Below, piece by piece: positions 24,044-31,955 of a stretch of 41,682 nt of DNA; position 1 is the stretch's first letter, and each line of letters starts with the position of its first letter. The stretch comes from Atopobiaceae bacterium (GTDB lineage: Bacteria > Actinomycetota > Coriobacteriia > Coriobacteriales > Atopobiaceae). The stretch covers positions 1 to 41,682 of the forward strand of contig JAFWMI010000066.1 of the NCBI GenBank assembly GCA_017513965.1, read 5' to 3'. The notes under the pieces were generated by a model that was not told the DNA's origin, made no database searches, and saw nothing but the letters and a program-made list of their open reading frames with translations. Both the position numbers and the translations under genes were made by a program.

Positions 24044-24793
24044 GTGAGGGCTGCATACGATGGCATTTATTTTGATCTGAGACGCTCCATCGACGAAGGC
24101 GTCTATCAATACAAGGACTACCTTCCTTCGGAGTCGGTACTGGTAAAACGCTATGGATGTGCACACAATACCGTGCGCAAAGCTCTTGCCATTCTTGCCC
24201 GCGAGGGATATGTGCAGCCAATACATGGCAAGGGCGTGCGCGTACTGTATCGTCCCACGCCCGCAGCATCAGACAGTCAGCGCGTCTACGACCTCAACGG
24301 CATTGAGCCGTTTTTCAAAGCCGGCGATCATGGAAACTTTGTCGCTCGAACGCAAGTGCTCACTATGGATCAGCTTGAGGTGTCAGCGGAGTTTGCTGCT
24401 GCCACCGGGTTTGACGAGGGCGAAAAGCTCGTCCACTTGGAACGCGTGCGCTTTATTGACGAGAAGCCACTCGAGCGCGAGATCAACTTCTTCCGCGCAG
24501 ACATTGTTGAGGGCATGACAAAAGAAGACGCCGAAGAGTCGATATACCACTATATTGAGGACGTGCGCGGCGGCAGGCTCGTTACGAGCAAACGGCATGT
24601 GACCATCGAGCATGCAGACGAACGCGATCGCGAGCTGTTGGACATGGAGGATGCGAATTACATCGCTGTTGTGCGTTGTGCAACCTTCGATGGAGAGGGA
24701 CTCCTCTGCGAGGTTTCCACCGTGCGCCATACCCCGCAAACGTTCCATGTGGAACAAACGGCACTCCGTACACGCATTAGCCGTAACATATAG
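24044..24793 (+). CDS. GntR-family (HutC/UTRA) transcriptional regulator
   Basis: The 249-aa regulator has an N-terminal GntR winged helix (YFDLRRSIDEGVY, LPSESVLVKRYGCAHNTVRKAL, LAREGYVQPIHGKGVRV, residues about 9-68). A C-terminal UTRA ligand domain follows (LVHLERVRFIDEKPLEREINFF, about 129-150, and a final EVSTVRHTPQTFHVEQTA). The overall pattern is close to TreR-type trehalose repressors, but no sugar genes are adjacent, so the ligand is uncertain. It starts at GTG 24044 with AAGGAG 7 bases upstream. The neighbouring spacer is AT-rich and holds a perfect palindrome. A terminator directly follows. Confidence 0.88.
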   Translation: MRAAYDGIYFDLRRSIDEGVYQYKDYLPSESVLVKRYGCAHNTVRKALAILAREGYVQPIHGKGVRVLYRPTPAASDSQRVYDLNGIEPFFKAGDHGNFVARTQVLTMDQLEVSAEFAAATGFDEGEKLVHLERVRFIDEKPLEREINFFRADIVEGMTKEDAEESIYHYIEDVRGGRLVTSKRHVTIEHADERDRELLDMEDANYIAVVRCATFDGEGLLCEVSTVRHTPQTFHVEQTALRTRISRNI

Positions 24794-24815
24794 GGCAAGG
24801 GAATTTGGGCTGAAG

Positions 24816-24850
24816 GTGAGCGGGGAATGCACGTTCTCCGCCCACTTTTT
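24816..24850 (+). terminator. Terminator of the GntR-type gene
   Basis: GTGAGCGGGGAA (24816-24827) pairs with TTCTCCGCCCAC (24834-24845; one mismatch, one G-T pair), followed by TTTTT. It reaches the stop codon of the convergent gene at 24849. Confidence 0.75.
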
Positions 24851-26015
24851 ATGCGTAATACCCGTAATCGTCGTAAGAGACATCGTATGCGGAGTAATCG
24901 TCGTACCCGTACCCCCCATAATCGACAACTTGGTCCGTAGCGACACCCTCCGTGGACTCGGTCGATGTCTCGTTTTTGTTCTCTGTGGTTCCGTTCTCGG
25001 TAGACTCGTTTCCGGCTGTATTGTTGCTGTTGGAATGGTCGCTCGAATCCGACGACCTCAGGATGCTGAGTCCCATCGCCTCTACCGTAGATAGATCCTG
25101 TCCAATGTCCTCAACCAGCACGTCGTGAGAGTACCTGTCGAGCATCCAACCAGCAGTGCCCATGGATGGATCGCACAAGCACGCGAGGCCGTTCTCGTCG
25201 GTTACCAAACAATAGGCGCTACCATAGGTCTCCCCCGTTCCCGTGGGGACCTGCACGGGAACGGCGATGGCGTCGCTGTAGCCAAAATAGCGCAAGACAT
25301 ACGCCGTAGCGGCTGCAAACTCATAGTAGTCGCCAACACCGGTTACGCCAGTTTCTGTGCTGTCGTCGCTAAAGAACTCACGAGCACAGGCCATGACCCA
25401 GTTTGGTCCCACCGGCTTTTGGTCCTCTCCGCGATCAACATACGCGCTCAACACAATATTGTTGAACACCACCTGCGCGTTGGTACGAGGGTCCGATCCC
25501 GGGGTAGAGAGCCCGTCGCAGAACGCCTTGATCTTTTTGTCGAGCTTCTCGTCCCCAACGGTAAATGTTCCCGATGCATACCACGGATCCTCGACGCCGG
25601 CATATGCATTCTGGTCCATTACCGTGCCCGCATCACCTTGCCCGACGCTTGCTGACGAGGCAGTCTCTTGCGTCTCGCTCTCCACCACCCGTGGAAAGAG
25701 GAAGTGGTATACGGCAACGATTCCTGCAAAGGCCGCTGCCAAGCATAACACCGGGATGATCCTTCCCACAATCTCACGTGCCGACAGAGGTTGGCGCTCC
25801 TTGCGGGCCTTGCGCGTCCCCTCCTTCTTTGCACGCTTCTTAGATTTCTGCGGCTTTCCCTCTTCCTGGGAGACTTCTGCCTCGTTAGGTGACGAGTTAT
25901 TCGCAGGCCTCTTGTCTTCCTTTTTTCGAACTGGGCGTTTTGCTGGCACCTGATCTGCATCGCCTTCCTGCTTGTTCTCACTAACAACCTTGTCTTTTGT
26001 CTCTTCGCTTGACAT
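24849..26015 (-). CDS. Membrane-anchored protein with transglutaminase-like domain and Tyr-rich tail
   Basis: The 388-aa protein has a highly charged Lys/Glu-rich cytoplasmic N-terminus (about residues 1-80), one membrane helix (about 85-107) and an extracytoplasmic region. Residues about 225-285 (GVGDYYEFAAATAYVLRYFGY, then AYCLVTDENGLACLCDPS) resemble the transglutaminase-like fold, but the usual catalytic Cys position reads Tyr, so it may be non-catalytic. The tail is Ser/Thr/Asn-rich and then Tyr/Asp/Gly-rich (about 310-388). Start ATG 26015 has GGAGGAGG about 10 bases away. It lies 35 bases after ftsH on the same strand and is probably co-transcribed. The domain assignment is tentative. 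Confidence 0.6.
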   Translation of the reverse strand: MSSEETKDKVVSENKQEGDADQVPAKRPVRKKEDKRPANNSSPNEAEVSQEEGKPQKSKKRAKKEGTRKARKERQPLSAREIVGRIIPVLCLAAAFAGIVAVYHFLFPRVVESETQETASSASVGQGDAGTVMDQNAYAGVEDPWYASGTFTVGDEKLDKKIKAFCDGLSTPGSDPRTNAQVVFNNIVLSAYVDRGEDQKPVGPNWVMACAREFFSDDSTETGVTGVGDYYEFAAATAYVLRYFGYSDAIAVPVQVPTGTGETYGSAYCLVTDENGLACLCDPSMGTAGWMLDRYSHDVLVEDIGQDLSTVEAMGLSILRSSDSSDHSNSNNTAGNESTENGTTENKNETSTESTEGVATDQVVDYGGYGYDDYSAYDVSYDDYGYYA

Positions 26016-26050
26016 ATGCAGTCAGCCTCCTCCCAGCCAGTCGCCTTTGC

Positions 26051-27958
26051 CTATTGGTCCTGCGATTGCGGCTCATGGGTAAGTTGGTACTCTTCCCACG
26101 TGTCATCCAGCAGCGCCTGCACCACATCGCCCTCTACGGTCTCGCGCTCCAAGAGTACGCTGGCCATAGTATGCATTTGGTCACGACGCGTATCGAGCAC
26201 CTCGCGAGCCCGGGTATGGCCCTCGCGCATAATACGCTCCACCTCGTCATCTATACGCTTTGACGTCTCGGCAGAAAGGTCGTTGTGGTTTGCCCAGTCA
26301 CGGCCGAGGAACACTTCGTGCTGCGCCTCTCCAAATACCTGCGCGCCAAGTTCTTCGCTCATGCCATAACGCGTAACCATCTCGCGTGCCACCTTGGTCG
26401 CACGCTCCAGGTCGTTGCTCGCCCCCGTTGTAATGTCGTTGCAGAATAACTCTTCGGCAGTACGACCGCCGAGCAGCACCGCAATCTGGTCCAGCATGCC
26501 GTCTCGCGTCTCGAGGAAGCGATCCTCTTCCGGCAGTTGGAGCGTGTATCCCAGCGCGCGTCCACGCGAGATGATGCTTATCTTATGCACCGGATCGGAA
26601 TGTTCGAGTACGTGCCCCACCAGCGCATGACCGCACTCGTGATACGCGATCGTACGCCGCTCGTTTTCGGTCATTACGCGCGCCTTCTTTTGTGGGCCAG
26701 CCACAACGCGCTCCATGGCCTCCTCGATCTCTGCCATGGTAATCGCATCCAAATGCCTGCGCGCGGCAAGCAGGGCAGCCTCGTTCATGAGGTTAGCCAG
26801 ATCGGCACCGGTAAAACCAGGCGTGAGCTTGGCAAGCGCCTCAAAGTCGATGCCATCCGCCAACGGCTTGTTGGCAGCATGCACGCGCAAGATCTGCTCT
26901 CGACCCTTCACGTCGGGCCTGTCCACCGTCACCTGACGGTCAAAGCGTCCCGGTCGGAGCAACGCGGGGTCAAGAATGTCGGGGCGATTTGTTGCCGCAA
27001 TAAGAATAACGGCCGTGTTGTCCTCAAAGCCGTCCATCTCTACCAGCAGCTGGTTGAGCGTTTGCTCACGCTCGTCGTGACCTCCGCCAAGTCCGGCGCC
27101 CCTTTGGCGGCCAACCGCATCGATCTCGTCTATAAACACGATTGAGGGAGCGGAATCCTTGGCCTGTTTAAACAGGTCGCGCACGCGCGAGGCACCAACG
27201 CCCACAAACATCTCTACAAAATCAGAGCCCGAGATAGAGAAGAACGGCACGCCCGCTTCTCCCGCCACGGCCTTGGCCAGCAGGGTCTTTCCCGTGCCCG
27301 GAGGGCCCATGAGCAAAACGCCGCGGGGAATCTTGGCCCCCATGCGCTGAAAGCGCTCAGGCTCCGCCAAGAAGTCTCGCACTTCCTTGAGCTCTTCGAC
27401 GACCTCGTCTATGCCGGCTACGTCGGAGAACTTTACCTTGGGTCGATCCCCGTCCTCGGTCCTCGCCTTGGTTCGTCCAAAGCTCATGGCGCGACCATTT
27501 TGACCCTGCATCTGGTTCATGAAGTACACGATGATGCCGATCATGAGCACCGTGGGGAGCACCGATATCAGCAGCGTCTCCCAAAGGTCGTTGTTGCTTG
27601 TATCGACCACAAACTCAATGTCGGAGTGACGCGACATGAGTTCGTCCAAATGATCCTCGCCCACGTATGCCGAGCGGAATGGGGACTTTTTGTTCTCCTT
27701 CTTGTCGCCTGAAGTAGCAAAGAATTCACCCGAAAGCGAGTTGTCCTCAACCTTGTACGTCACCTTTGTTACTCGGTCTTCCTTAACCGCCGTAACAAAC
27801 TCGCTGGTGGGTATGGTCTTTATCTTTCGTCCCCCGATGGTGCCGCTGGCCGTGACTATAAAGTACACGAGGAAGGCGGCAAGTATCGCAATGTAGGCGA
27901 TGCCTCGCCGTCGATTGTTGGGCGTCATCTCGGGGCGATTGTGATCGTCGTTTGGCAC
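26051..27958 (-). CDS. ftsH: ATP-dependent zinc metalloprotease FtsH
   Basis: The 635-aa membrane AAA+ protease degrades misassembled membrane proteins and short-lived regulators. Two N-terminal membrane helices (about residues 19-39 and 128-148) flank an external domain. The AAA module has Walker A GPPGTGKT (218-225), Walker B VFIDEID (274-280) and the SRH region [18 protein letters not shown]. The zinc site is HECGH (440-444), with a distal Asp in NDLERATK. The C-terminus is acidic and Gln-rich. Hpt is encoded upstream and a membrane protein downstream on the same strand. In many actinobacteria and Firmicutes ftsH is next to hpt and tilS; tilS is not in this window. Confidence 0.97.
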   Translation of the reverse strand: MPNDDHNRPEMTPNNRRRGIAYIAILAAFLVYFIVTASGTIGGRKIKTIPTSEFVTAVKEDRVTKVTYKVEDNSLSGEFFATSGDKKENKKSPFRSAYVGEDHLDELMSRHSDIEFVVDTSNNDLWETLLISVLPTVLMIGIIVYFMNQMQGQNGRAMSFGRTKARTEDGDRPKVKFSDVAGIDEVVEELKEVRDFLAEPERFQRMGAKIPRGVLLMGPPGTGKTLLAKAVAGEAGVPFFSISGSDFVEMFVGVGASRVRDLFKQAKDSAPSIVFIDEIDAVGRQRGAGLGGGHDEREQTLNQLLVEMDGFEDNTAVILIAATNRPDILDPALLRPGRFDRQVTVDRPDVKGREQILRVHAANKPLADGIDFEALAKLTPGFTGADLANLMNEAALLAARRHLDAITMAEIEEAMERVVAGPQKKARVMTENERRTIAYHECGHALVGHVLEHSDPVHKISIISRGRALGYTLQLPEEDRFLETRDGMLDQIAVLLGGRTAEELFCNDITTGASNDLERATKVAREMVTRYGMSEELGAQVFGEAQHEVFLGRDWANHNDLSAETSKRIDDEVERIMREGHTRAREVLDTRRDQMHTMASVLLERETVEGDVVQALLDDTWEEYQLTHEPQSQDQ

Positions 27959-28098
27959 ACAAATCTCCCGTCATGCATTCGCTAATGTAACTTGTCTATT
28001 CTACCTATTTACCCCATGCGAAAACACCTCTTCGCGGCTTACGAGAGAAAACCGCAAGAGTATTGGAGTTAAGAGTAGGCTCCGCACACGAATTAATC

Positions 28099-28650
28099 CT
28101 ATGAGTACACCTCAGGCTTGAGGATGCCCACAAAGGGCAGGTTACGATATCGCTCGGCGTAGTCCAACCCATACCCAACCACGAACTCATTGGGCACATG
28201 CGCACCCACATACAGCGGGTCGATGGCAGGCCTGTTGCCGGGGATGTCCTTAATGGCAAACGTCGCCACCTCTATGGACGCGGGGCCACGGCCATTAATG
28301 AGACCCATAAGATACTTGAGCGTAAGACCGGTATCTAGGATGTCTTCCACCAAGAGGACGTGGCGCCCTTCCACTTTCGTGCTGAGGTCCTTAATGATCT
28401 GCACTACGCCCGTGCTCTTCACACCGTCGCCATAGCTCGAGACCGCCATAAAGTCCACGGCACATGGCACGGTGATCGCACGCATGAGGTCTGCCGCAAA
28501 TATGAACGCGCCACGCAGCACCGAGACAATGAGGGGATTCCGGTCTGCGTAATCCTCTGAGATTTGCGCCCCAAGGTCGGCAACAATCGTGCGGATTTCT
28601 TCCTCGGTAAGAAGTACCGTCTCGATGTCTGGATGGATTTGTGCGCTCAT
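28099..28650 (-). CDS. hpt: Hypoxanthine phosphoribosyltransferase
   Basis: The 183-aa purine-salvage enzyme converts hypoxanthine or guanine plus PRPP to IMP or GMP. The PRPP-binding motif VLLVEDILDTGLTLKYL (about residues 97-113) is intact. The loop SVLRGAFIFAADLMR (about 43-57), the flexible-loop SSYGDGVKSTG (about 71-81) and C-terminal EFVVGYGLDYAERYRNLPFVG are classic Hpt features. AAGGAG sits 5-6 bases before ATG. It lies upstream of ftsH with a 140-base gap. Together with purH at 298 it is one of two purine genes in the window, but they are 27 kb apart. Confidence 0.96.
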   Translation of the reverse strand: MSAQIHPDIETVLLTEEEIRTIVADLGAQISEDYADRNPLIVSVLRGAFIFAADLMRAITVPCAVDFMAVSSYGDGVKSTGVVQIIKDLSTKVEGRHVLLVEDILDTGLTLKYLMGLINGRGPASIEVATFAIKDIPGNRPAIDPLYVGAHVPNEFVVGYGLDYAERYRNLPFVGILKPEVYS

Positions 28651-28720
28651 GGGGTCTCCTTTTTTGTAACACGGACCTATTTGCCGGTTGTTAGATTATT
28701 ATACGAACCGTACACCGCAC

Positions 28721-28808
28721 GGAGGGGTGGCAGAGTGGTTGAATGCAGCGGTCTTGAAAACCGCCGGGCCGAAAGGTCTCGAGGGTTCGAATCCCTCCTC
28801 CTCCGCCA
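28721..28808 (+). tRNA. tRNA-Ser (anticodon TGA)
   Basis: The 88-base gene has a 7-bp acceptor stem (GGAGGGG with CTCCTCC, 28721-28727 / 28098+700 i.e. 28798-28804), and the anticodon stem GCGGT/ACCGC has loop CTTGAAA, placing anticodon TGA at 28755-28757. A long variable arm is typical of serine tRNAs. The T-arm is GAGGG-TTCGAAT-CCCTC (28781-28797), followed by discriminator G and an encoded CCA (28806-28808). A copy of its last bases recurs 165 bases downstream. Confidence 0.96.
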
Positions 28809-28953
28809 TAGGTAATACCGCGCCCTCGGCAACGGGGGCGTTTTTGGTTTGGGGACCTCACGGGGATTCGAACCGAGAGGTCGCGAGGCGGAGCCTCGCG
28901 GGCCGAGGAGCGGAGCGACGAGGCCGATGAGCGTCGCGCGGAGCGCGGCGCGG
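28789..28953. repeat. tRNA-Ser tail repeat, unit A
   Basis: This unit begins within the tRNA-Ser T-loop and runs through the CCA, a terminator, a T-arm-like palindrome (28854-28882) and three GC-rich hairpins with GGA loops or GC stems (28882-28900, 28901-28925, 28931-28951). The order recurs from 28954 at an offset of 165 bases. Confidence 0.75.
28821..28845 (+). terminator. Terminator of tRNA-Ser (first)
   Basis: CGCCCTC (28821-28827) pairs with GGGGGCG (28834-28840, one T-G pair), loop GGCAAC, then TTTTT (28841-28845). Confidence 0.85.
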
Positions 28954-29073
28954 GAATCCCTCCTCCTCCGCCATAGGTTAGTCAACGCCCCCAGCAACGG
29001 GGGCTTTTTTGGTGAGGGGACCTCGCGGGGATTCGAACCGCGAGGTCGCGAGGCGACAGCCTCGCGGGCCGAG
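28954..29073. repeat. tRNA-Ser tail repeat, unit B (tRNA 3'-end copy)
   Basis: 28954-28978 repeats 25 bases of the tRNA-Ser 3' end plus flank (28789-28813) exactly, including CCA. The following terminator, T-arm-like palindrome (29019-29047, a 10-bp perfect stem with loop GGATTCGAA) and GCGAGGC/GCCTCGC hairpin are diverged copies of those in unit A. Similarity ends near 29073. No 5' half of a tRNA is present, so this is not a functional second tRNA gene. Confidence 0.8.
28987..29010 (+). terminator. Second terminator in the tRNA-Ser tail repeat
   Basis: GCCCCC (28987-28992), loop AGCAAC, GGGGGC (28999-29004), then TTTTTT (29005-29010). The loop and layout match the first terminator, as expected for a duplicated unit. 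Confidence 0.88.
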
Positions 29074-29246
29074 CGGTGTGGTTATGACAGTTCTTGGGGA
29101 GCATATGAGGTAATTGCGATTAGGCCTTATTCAAACAAATCCGTATTGGAATATTTGGTGCAGTATATCCATCTGCATATGAAACATTACGAAATGGGTA
29201 TACTGGTTAGGTTCTAACTGGGCAGGAAAGGGAAGGACCGAGCTAC
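29074..29246. promoter_or_regulatory. lemA upstream region with GGTATACT box
   Basis: This AT-rich non-coding stretch follows the repeat. GGTATACT at 29197-29204 lies 42 bases before the lemA start and is a likely -10 region, with no good -35 at the expected distance. The same 8-mer precedes three other genes nearby (31238, 31966 and 33631, minus strand). Nothing else is recognised. Confidence 0.45.
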
Positions 29247-29801
29247 ATGACTACCGCCCTCATCGTTATCGCCGTAATTGTTGCGATACTTGTCGTAACG
29301 TACATCACAATCTACAACGGCATCGTGAAGAAGGACAACCGTTGCGACAACGCGTGGCAAACCATCGACGCACAATTACAACGCCGAAACGATCTTATCC
29401 CCAACCTCGTCGAGACCGTCAAAGGATATGCCAAGCACGAGTCCGAGACCCTCTCTCAGGTTACCAACGCTCGCGCAGCTGTTGCCGGCGCCGCAACGCC
29501 TGAGGCAAAAATGGCTGCCTCAGCTGACCTGTCCAACGCCCTGAGCCGTCTGCTCGTCACGGTTGAGGCGTATCCGGAGCTTAAGGCCAACACCAACTTC
29601 CAGCAGCTCCAAACCGACCTCACCGACACCGAGAACAAGATCAGCTACGCACGCATGAGCTACAACGACTGCGTCCTTGAGTACAACAATGCCATTACCA
29701 CGTTCCCTGGCAACATAATTGCCGGAGCGAAGTTTCGCAAGCGCGAAGGCTTTGAGGTTAGCAGCGAGTCTGTTCGCGAGGCTCCACAGGTTAAGTTCTA
29801 G
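29247..29801 (+). CDS. lemA: LemA family protein
   Basis: The 184-aa protein has one N-terminal membrane helix (about residues 3-24) followed by a helical-bundle domain. YNGIVKKDNRCDNAWQTIDA (about 23-42), LQRRNDLIPNLVETVKGYA (about 44-62) and YNDCVLEYNNAITTFPGNI (about 139-157) are the LemA signature blocks. Its biochemical role is poorly defined in any bacterium; it is expected to sit in the membrane with the bundle on the external or cytoplasmic face. The usual partners (TPM-domain or HtpX-like genes) are not adjacent, and the gene stands alone between its promoter region and a terminator. AAGGGAAGGA precedes ATG. Confidence 0.93.
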   Translation: MTTALIVIAVIVAILVVTYITIYNGIVKKDNRCDNAWQTIDAQLQRRNDLIPNLVETVKGYAKHESETLSQVTNARAAVAGAATPEAKMAASADLSNALSRLLVTVEAYPELKANTNFQQLQTDLTDTENKISYARMSYNDCVLEYNNAITTFPGNIIAGAKFRKREGFEVSSESVREAPQVKF

Positions 29802-29830
29802 GAGCACGACAAGTCGCACGTCATACACAT

Positions 29831-29865
29831 GGGGCGCGCCTCTTAGCTGAGGTGCGCCCCGTTTT
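29831..29865 (+). terminator. Terminator of lemA
   Basis: GGGGCGCGCCTC (29831-29842) pairs with GAGGTGCGCCCC (29849-29860; one G-T pair), loop TTAGCT, followed by GTTTT. It lies between convergent genes. Confidence 0.88.
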
Positions 29866-29882
29866 CCACGCTTCAACTGGCG

Positions 29883-30650
29883 CTACTTGCTGGCTTTCTT
29901 GTATTCATCCATAAAGGCCCCAAACATGCCTTTGGTGCCCTTCTTGGGCTTTACCGCCTTCTTTGCCTTTCCAATAGCTCTGCCCAGTCCTCGAGCGCCC
30001 TTCTCCACGGCTCCGCCAGCCACTTTGCCTGCGCGAGAAGCAACTTCTTTTCCTCCCTGCTTCGCTCGAGCGTAGCCTTCTCCTGCCTTGGCAGCCAACC
30101 CACCGTCAAGGGAGAGCTGGGCGGCACGGGGATCAACAAGCATATAACCATCGCGATAACCTCTGAGCATGTCTCCAGGAATCACGAGATTGCCCACAAG
30201 CGCCTGGCCAACGCTGCCGTCGCTGATATAGAACGCTTCGACCTTGCCGGTCTTTGGACTAAATGATGCGTCGTTAACCCATCCCAGTTGCTTGCCATCG
30301 GTCGTCTTGGCATCCATGCCCGTCCAAAGAATGCAGTGGTCCCAGTCGAGTCCCAGCCGATCTCGTGCGTGCTCGTCCAAGCTCTCGTCACCGCGCGTTG
30401 CGACCAGTCCGTCTTGTCCCACCACGAATGAATCCAGCGCCAAGAAGGCGTCGTCACGCTTTATCATTCCCGCCACATCGGGTCGCCTGAGCAAAAAGCC
30501 CACGACCTCAAGCCCGTTGGGCGCAAAGACGACCTGACGTATTTGTCCCACCGGCGTAAGCTGGTTCGCCGCAAGCGTCTTGAGGTCTGCCGTCTCCTTA
30601 CGCTTGGGCATATACACCATCACACGCATGAGCTGGCTCACTTTGAGCAT
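29883..30650 (-). CDS. PRC-barrel domain protein with basic C-terminal tail
   Basis: This 255-aa protein has two PRC-barrel-like beta segments, the first about residues 20-85 (LTPVGQIRQVVFAPNGLEVVG) and the second about 115-180 (GKQLGWVNDASFSPKTGKVEA, then NLVIPGDMLRGY). The last 60 residues are Gly/Lys/Ala-rich and strongly basic (KKAVKPKKGTKG), which suggests RNA, nucleoid or membrane binding. PRC barrels occur in RimM and photosynthetic reaction-centre H subunits; the role here is unknown. ATG 30650 is chosen because GGAG is 5 bases upstream; the in-frame extension to 30695 overlaps the terminator of the upstream gene. It is convergent with lemA. Confidence 0.75.
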   Translation of the reverse strand: MLKVSQLMRVMVYMPKRKETADLKTLAANQLTPVGQIRQVVFAPNGLEVVGFLLRRPDVAGMIKRDDAFLALDSFVVGQDGLVATRGDESLDEHARDRLGLDWDHCILWTGMDAKTTDGKQLGWVNDASFSPKTGKVEAFYISDGSVGQALVGNLVIPGDMLRGYRDGYMLVDPRAAQLSLDGGLAAKAGEGYARAKQGGKEVASRAGKVAGGAVEKGARGLGRAIGKAKKAVKPKKGTKGMFGAFMDEYKKASK

Positions 30651-30673
30651 TGTGTCTCCGATCTGATTGCATA

Positions 30674-30711
30674 ACAAAAACGACCCCGCATGCATGGCCG
30701 CATACGGGGTC
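30674..30711 (-). terminator. Terminator of the YtxH-like gene (minus strand)
   Basis: Arms 30682-30693 and 30700-30711 (GACCCCG core, one mismatch) form a stem. On the minus strand it is followed by GTTTTTGTT (AAAAA at 30676-30680 on plus). It separates the YtxH-like gene from the PRC-barrel gene. Confidence 0.8.
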
Positions 30712-30733
30712 AGTCGCTTTCTAAAGCGCGTGC

Positions 30734-31186
30734 CTACTCCTGCTCTGCCTCGTCATCAGCGGGAGCGACTTCTTCTTCGGCAGCTTCCTCGACATCGGCG
30801 ACCTCTTCTGCAGCCTCGGCGGCCTCTTCGACCTCGACGGTCGCTTCCTCGGCTACCTCAGCCTCTACGGCGGCTTCCTCACCATTCTCGTCAACGGCGT
30901 TGGAGAGCGAGTCGCGCAGCTGATCCATGCGCTCGCGTGCAAGATCGACCTTTGCGCGGAGCTCGTCGGTCGCCTCGTCTGCGCCAGGCTTCATGCTGCC
31001 AATCTTCTCGTTCACAGCCTGCTGACCGCGCTCGTATGTATCGATGGCGGAGTCCCACGCATCGTTAACGGCATCCGACGCCATGGCACGGCTCTCGGCT
31101 CCCGAACGTGGGGCAAGCAGGATACCCGCCGCAAAACCCGCCACAGCACCACCAATAGTACCGAGCGCAATCTTAAGAAGCTTCAT
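30734..31186 (-). CDS. YtxH-like membrane protein with acidic Ala/Glu tail
   Basis: The 150-aa small protein begins with a Gly-rich hydrophobic segment (IALGTIGGAVAGFAAGILLAP, about residues 6-26) and the RSGAESR motif typical of YtxH/general-stress gas-vesicle-like proteins. A helical middle part follows, then a very acidic low-complexity tail (about 98-150, Glu and Ala with Val). It is probably membrane-associated and stress-linked; the molecular role is unknown. AGGAGG is 5 bases before ATG. A GGTATACT box lies about 52 bases upstream (31238-31245, minus strand). A terminator follows. Confidence 0.8.
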   Translation of the reverse strand: MKLLKIALGTIGGAVAGFAAGILLAPRSGAESRAMASDAVNDAWDSAIDTYERGQQAVNEKIGSMKPGADEATDELRAKVDLARERMDQLRDSLSNAVDENGEEAAVEAEVAEEATVEVEEAAEAAEEVADVEEAAEEEVAPADDEAEQE

Positions 31187-31237
31187 GTGGTCCTCCTGAC
31201 CTCAATAGTGCCTAGACAAAGAGCTTGAGTTCGCAAG

Positions 31238-31245
31238 AGTATACC
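31238..31245 (-). promoter_or_regulatory. GGTATACT box upstream of the YtxH-like gene
   Basis: On the minus strand this reads GGTATACT, 52 bases before the start codon. The same octamer precedes lemA, the CphA-N-like gene and the metal-binding gene. It is probably a -10 element without a strong -35. Confidence 0.45.
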
Positions 31246-31310
31246 GCACTCAGCGCATACTCACCCATGTATCTCCACGTACTCAAAAATCATGCACGAA
31301 CGGTCACTCA

Positions 31311-31934
31311 TTAGATAATCTTGCGCGACATGCGGGGCCCACGGTCGAGGGTCTCTTCTTCCTCTTCCTCAAAGTCGTATGTCGCGTCCACGTACCCATC
31401 CTCGGGAACGTCTTCGAACGCCTGCTCGTCCTCAAAGTCGGCAAAGCCAGACCCATCTTCCGGCAGGCTCCGCACGAGCTCGGCGAGTCCCATAACGGTG
31501 GCGTCCACATCGGGCACTGGACCCAGCCCGCCAGAGAACGCCCAGTCCATGACCCATGCGGCACTCGAGAGCGCGCCGGCAACAAGGACGTCGTCCACGC
31601 AAGAAAACTGAATGCTATAGGTACGATCGTAAGCCAGCTCGCGCCACGTGCGACCCGCAACAACCTCATCAACCATGTTGGTGCGGGCAAGCAACTCGAC
31701 CGTCACATGCTCAAGCAGGTGCGCCAGCTCAGTATCGCCCATGCAGTCCTTGAACGTGTCTCCGCGATCACCCACGCATGCGTGATCGATGATGGTGGGC
31801 AGCACGTTGTAGACCCGCGTTGTGCCCTCGAGGTCCTCACTCGTCATGAGCGGAGCCCCGTCCGCGATGTGAACCGTGGCGGTTAGGTACTCCGTTCCAA
31901 CCACCACACGAATAATGTCGATGAGCTGCGCCAT
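31311..31934 (-). CDS. Stand-alone protein resembling the N-terminal domain of cyanophycin synthetase
   Basis: I do not recognise this 207-aa protein as a named enzyme. Residues about 45-125 resemble the N-terminal domain of cyanophycin synthetase (CphA1): LPTIIDHACVGDRGDTF, then HLLEHVTVELLA matching the GHVVEHVALEL-type motif, AGRTWRELAYDRTYSIQF, and DVLVAGALSSAAWVMDWA. In CphA that domain helps bind the polymer; here the ATP-grasp and ligase domains are absent. The C-terminus is very acidic (FEEEEEETLD). ATG 31934 lies 32 bases from a GGTATACT box. The genes on each side are a YtxH-like protein and a CNNM transporter, which give no hint. The similarity is judged by eye and needs a profile search. 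Confidence 0.55.
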   Translation of the reverse strand: MAQLIDIIRVVVGTEYLTATVHIADGAPLMTSEDLEGTTRVYNVLPTIIDHACVGDRGDTFKDCMGDTELAHLLEHVTVELLARTNMVDEVVAGRTWRELAYDRTYSIQFSCVDDVLVAGALSSAAWVMDWAFSGGLGPVPDVDATVMGLAELVRSLPEDGSGFADFEDEQAFEDVPEDGYVDATYDFEEEEEETLDRGPRMSRKII

Positions 31935-31955
31935 TGGTGCCCCTCTCCCTTGCTG

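Noticed and set aside
28854-28953. Second tRNA gene on the minus strand, suggested by a GGTTCGAATCC-like T-arm
   Set aside because: No acceptor, D or anticodon stem can be built around it. The T-loop-like text sits in a self-complementary palindrome.
28789-28978. attL/attR pair of an integrated element at tRNA-Ser
   Set aside because: The two 25-base copies are only 165 bases apart with no integrase or cargo between. A past excision scar remains possible, but no element is present.
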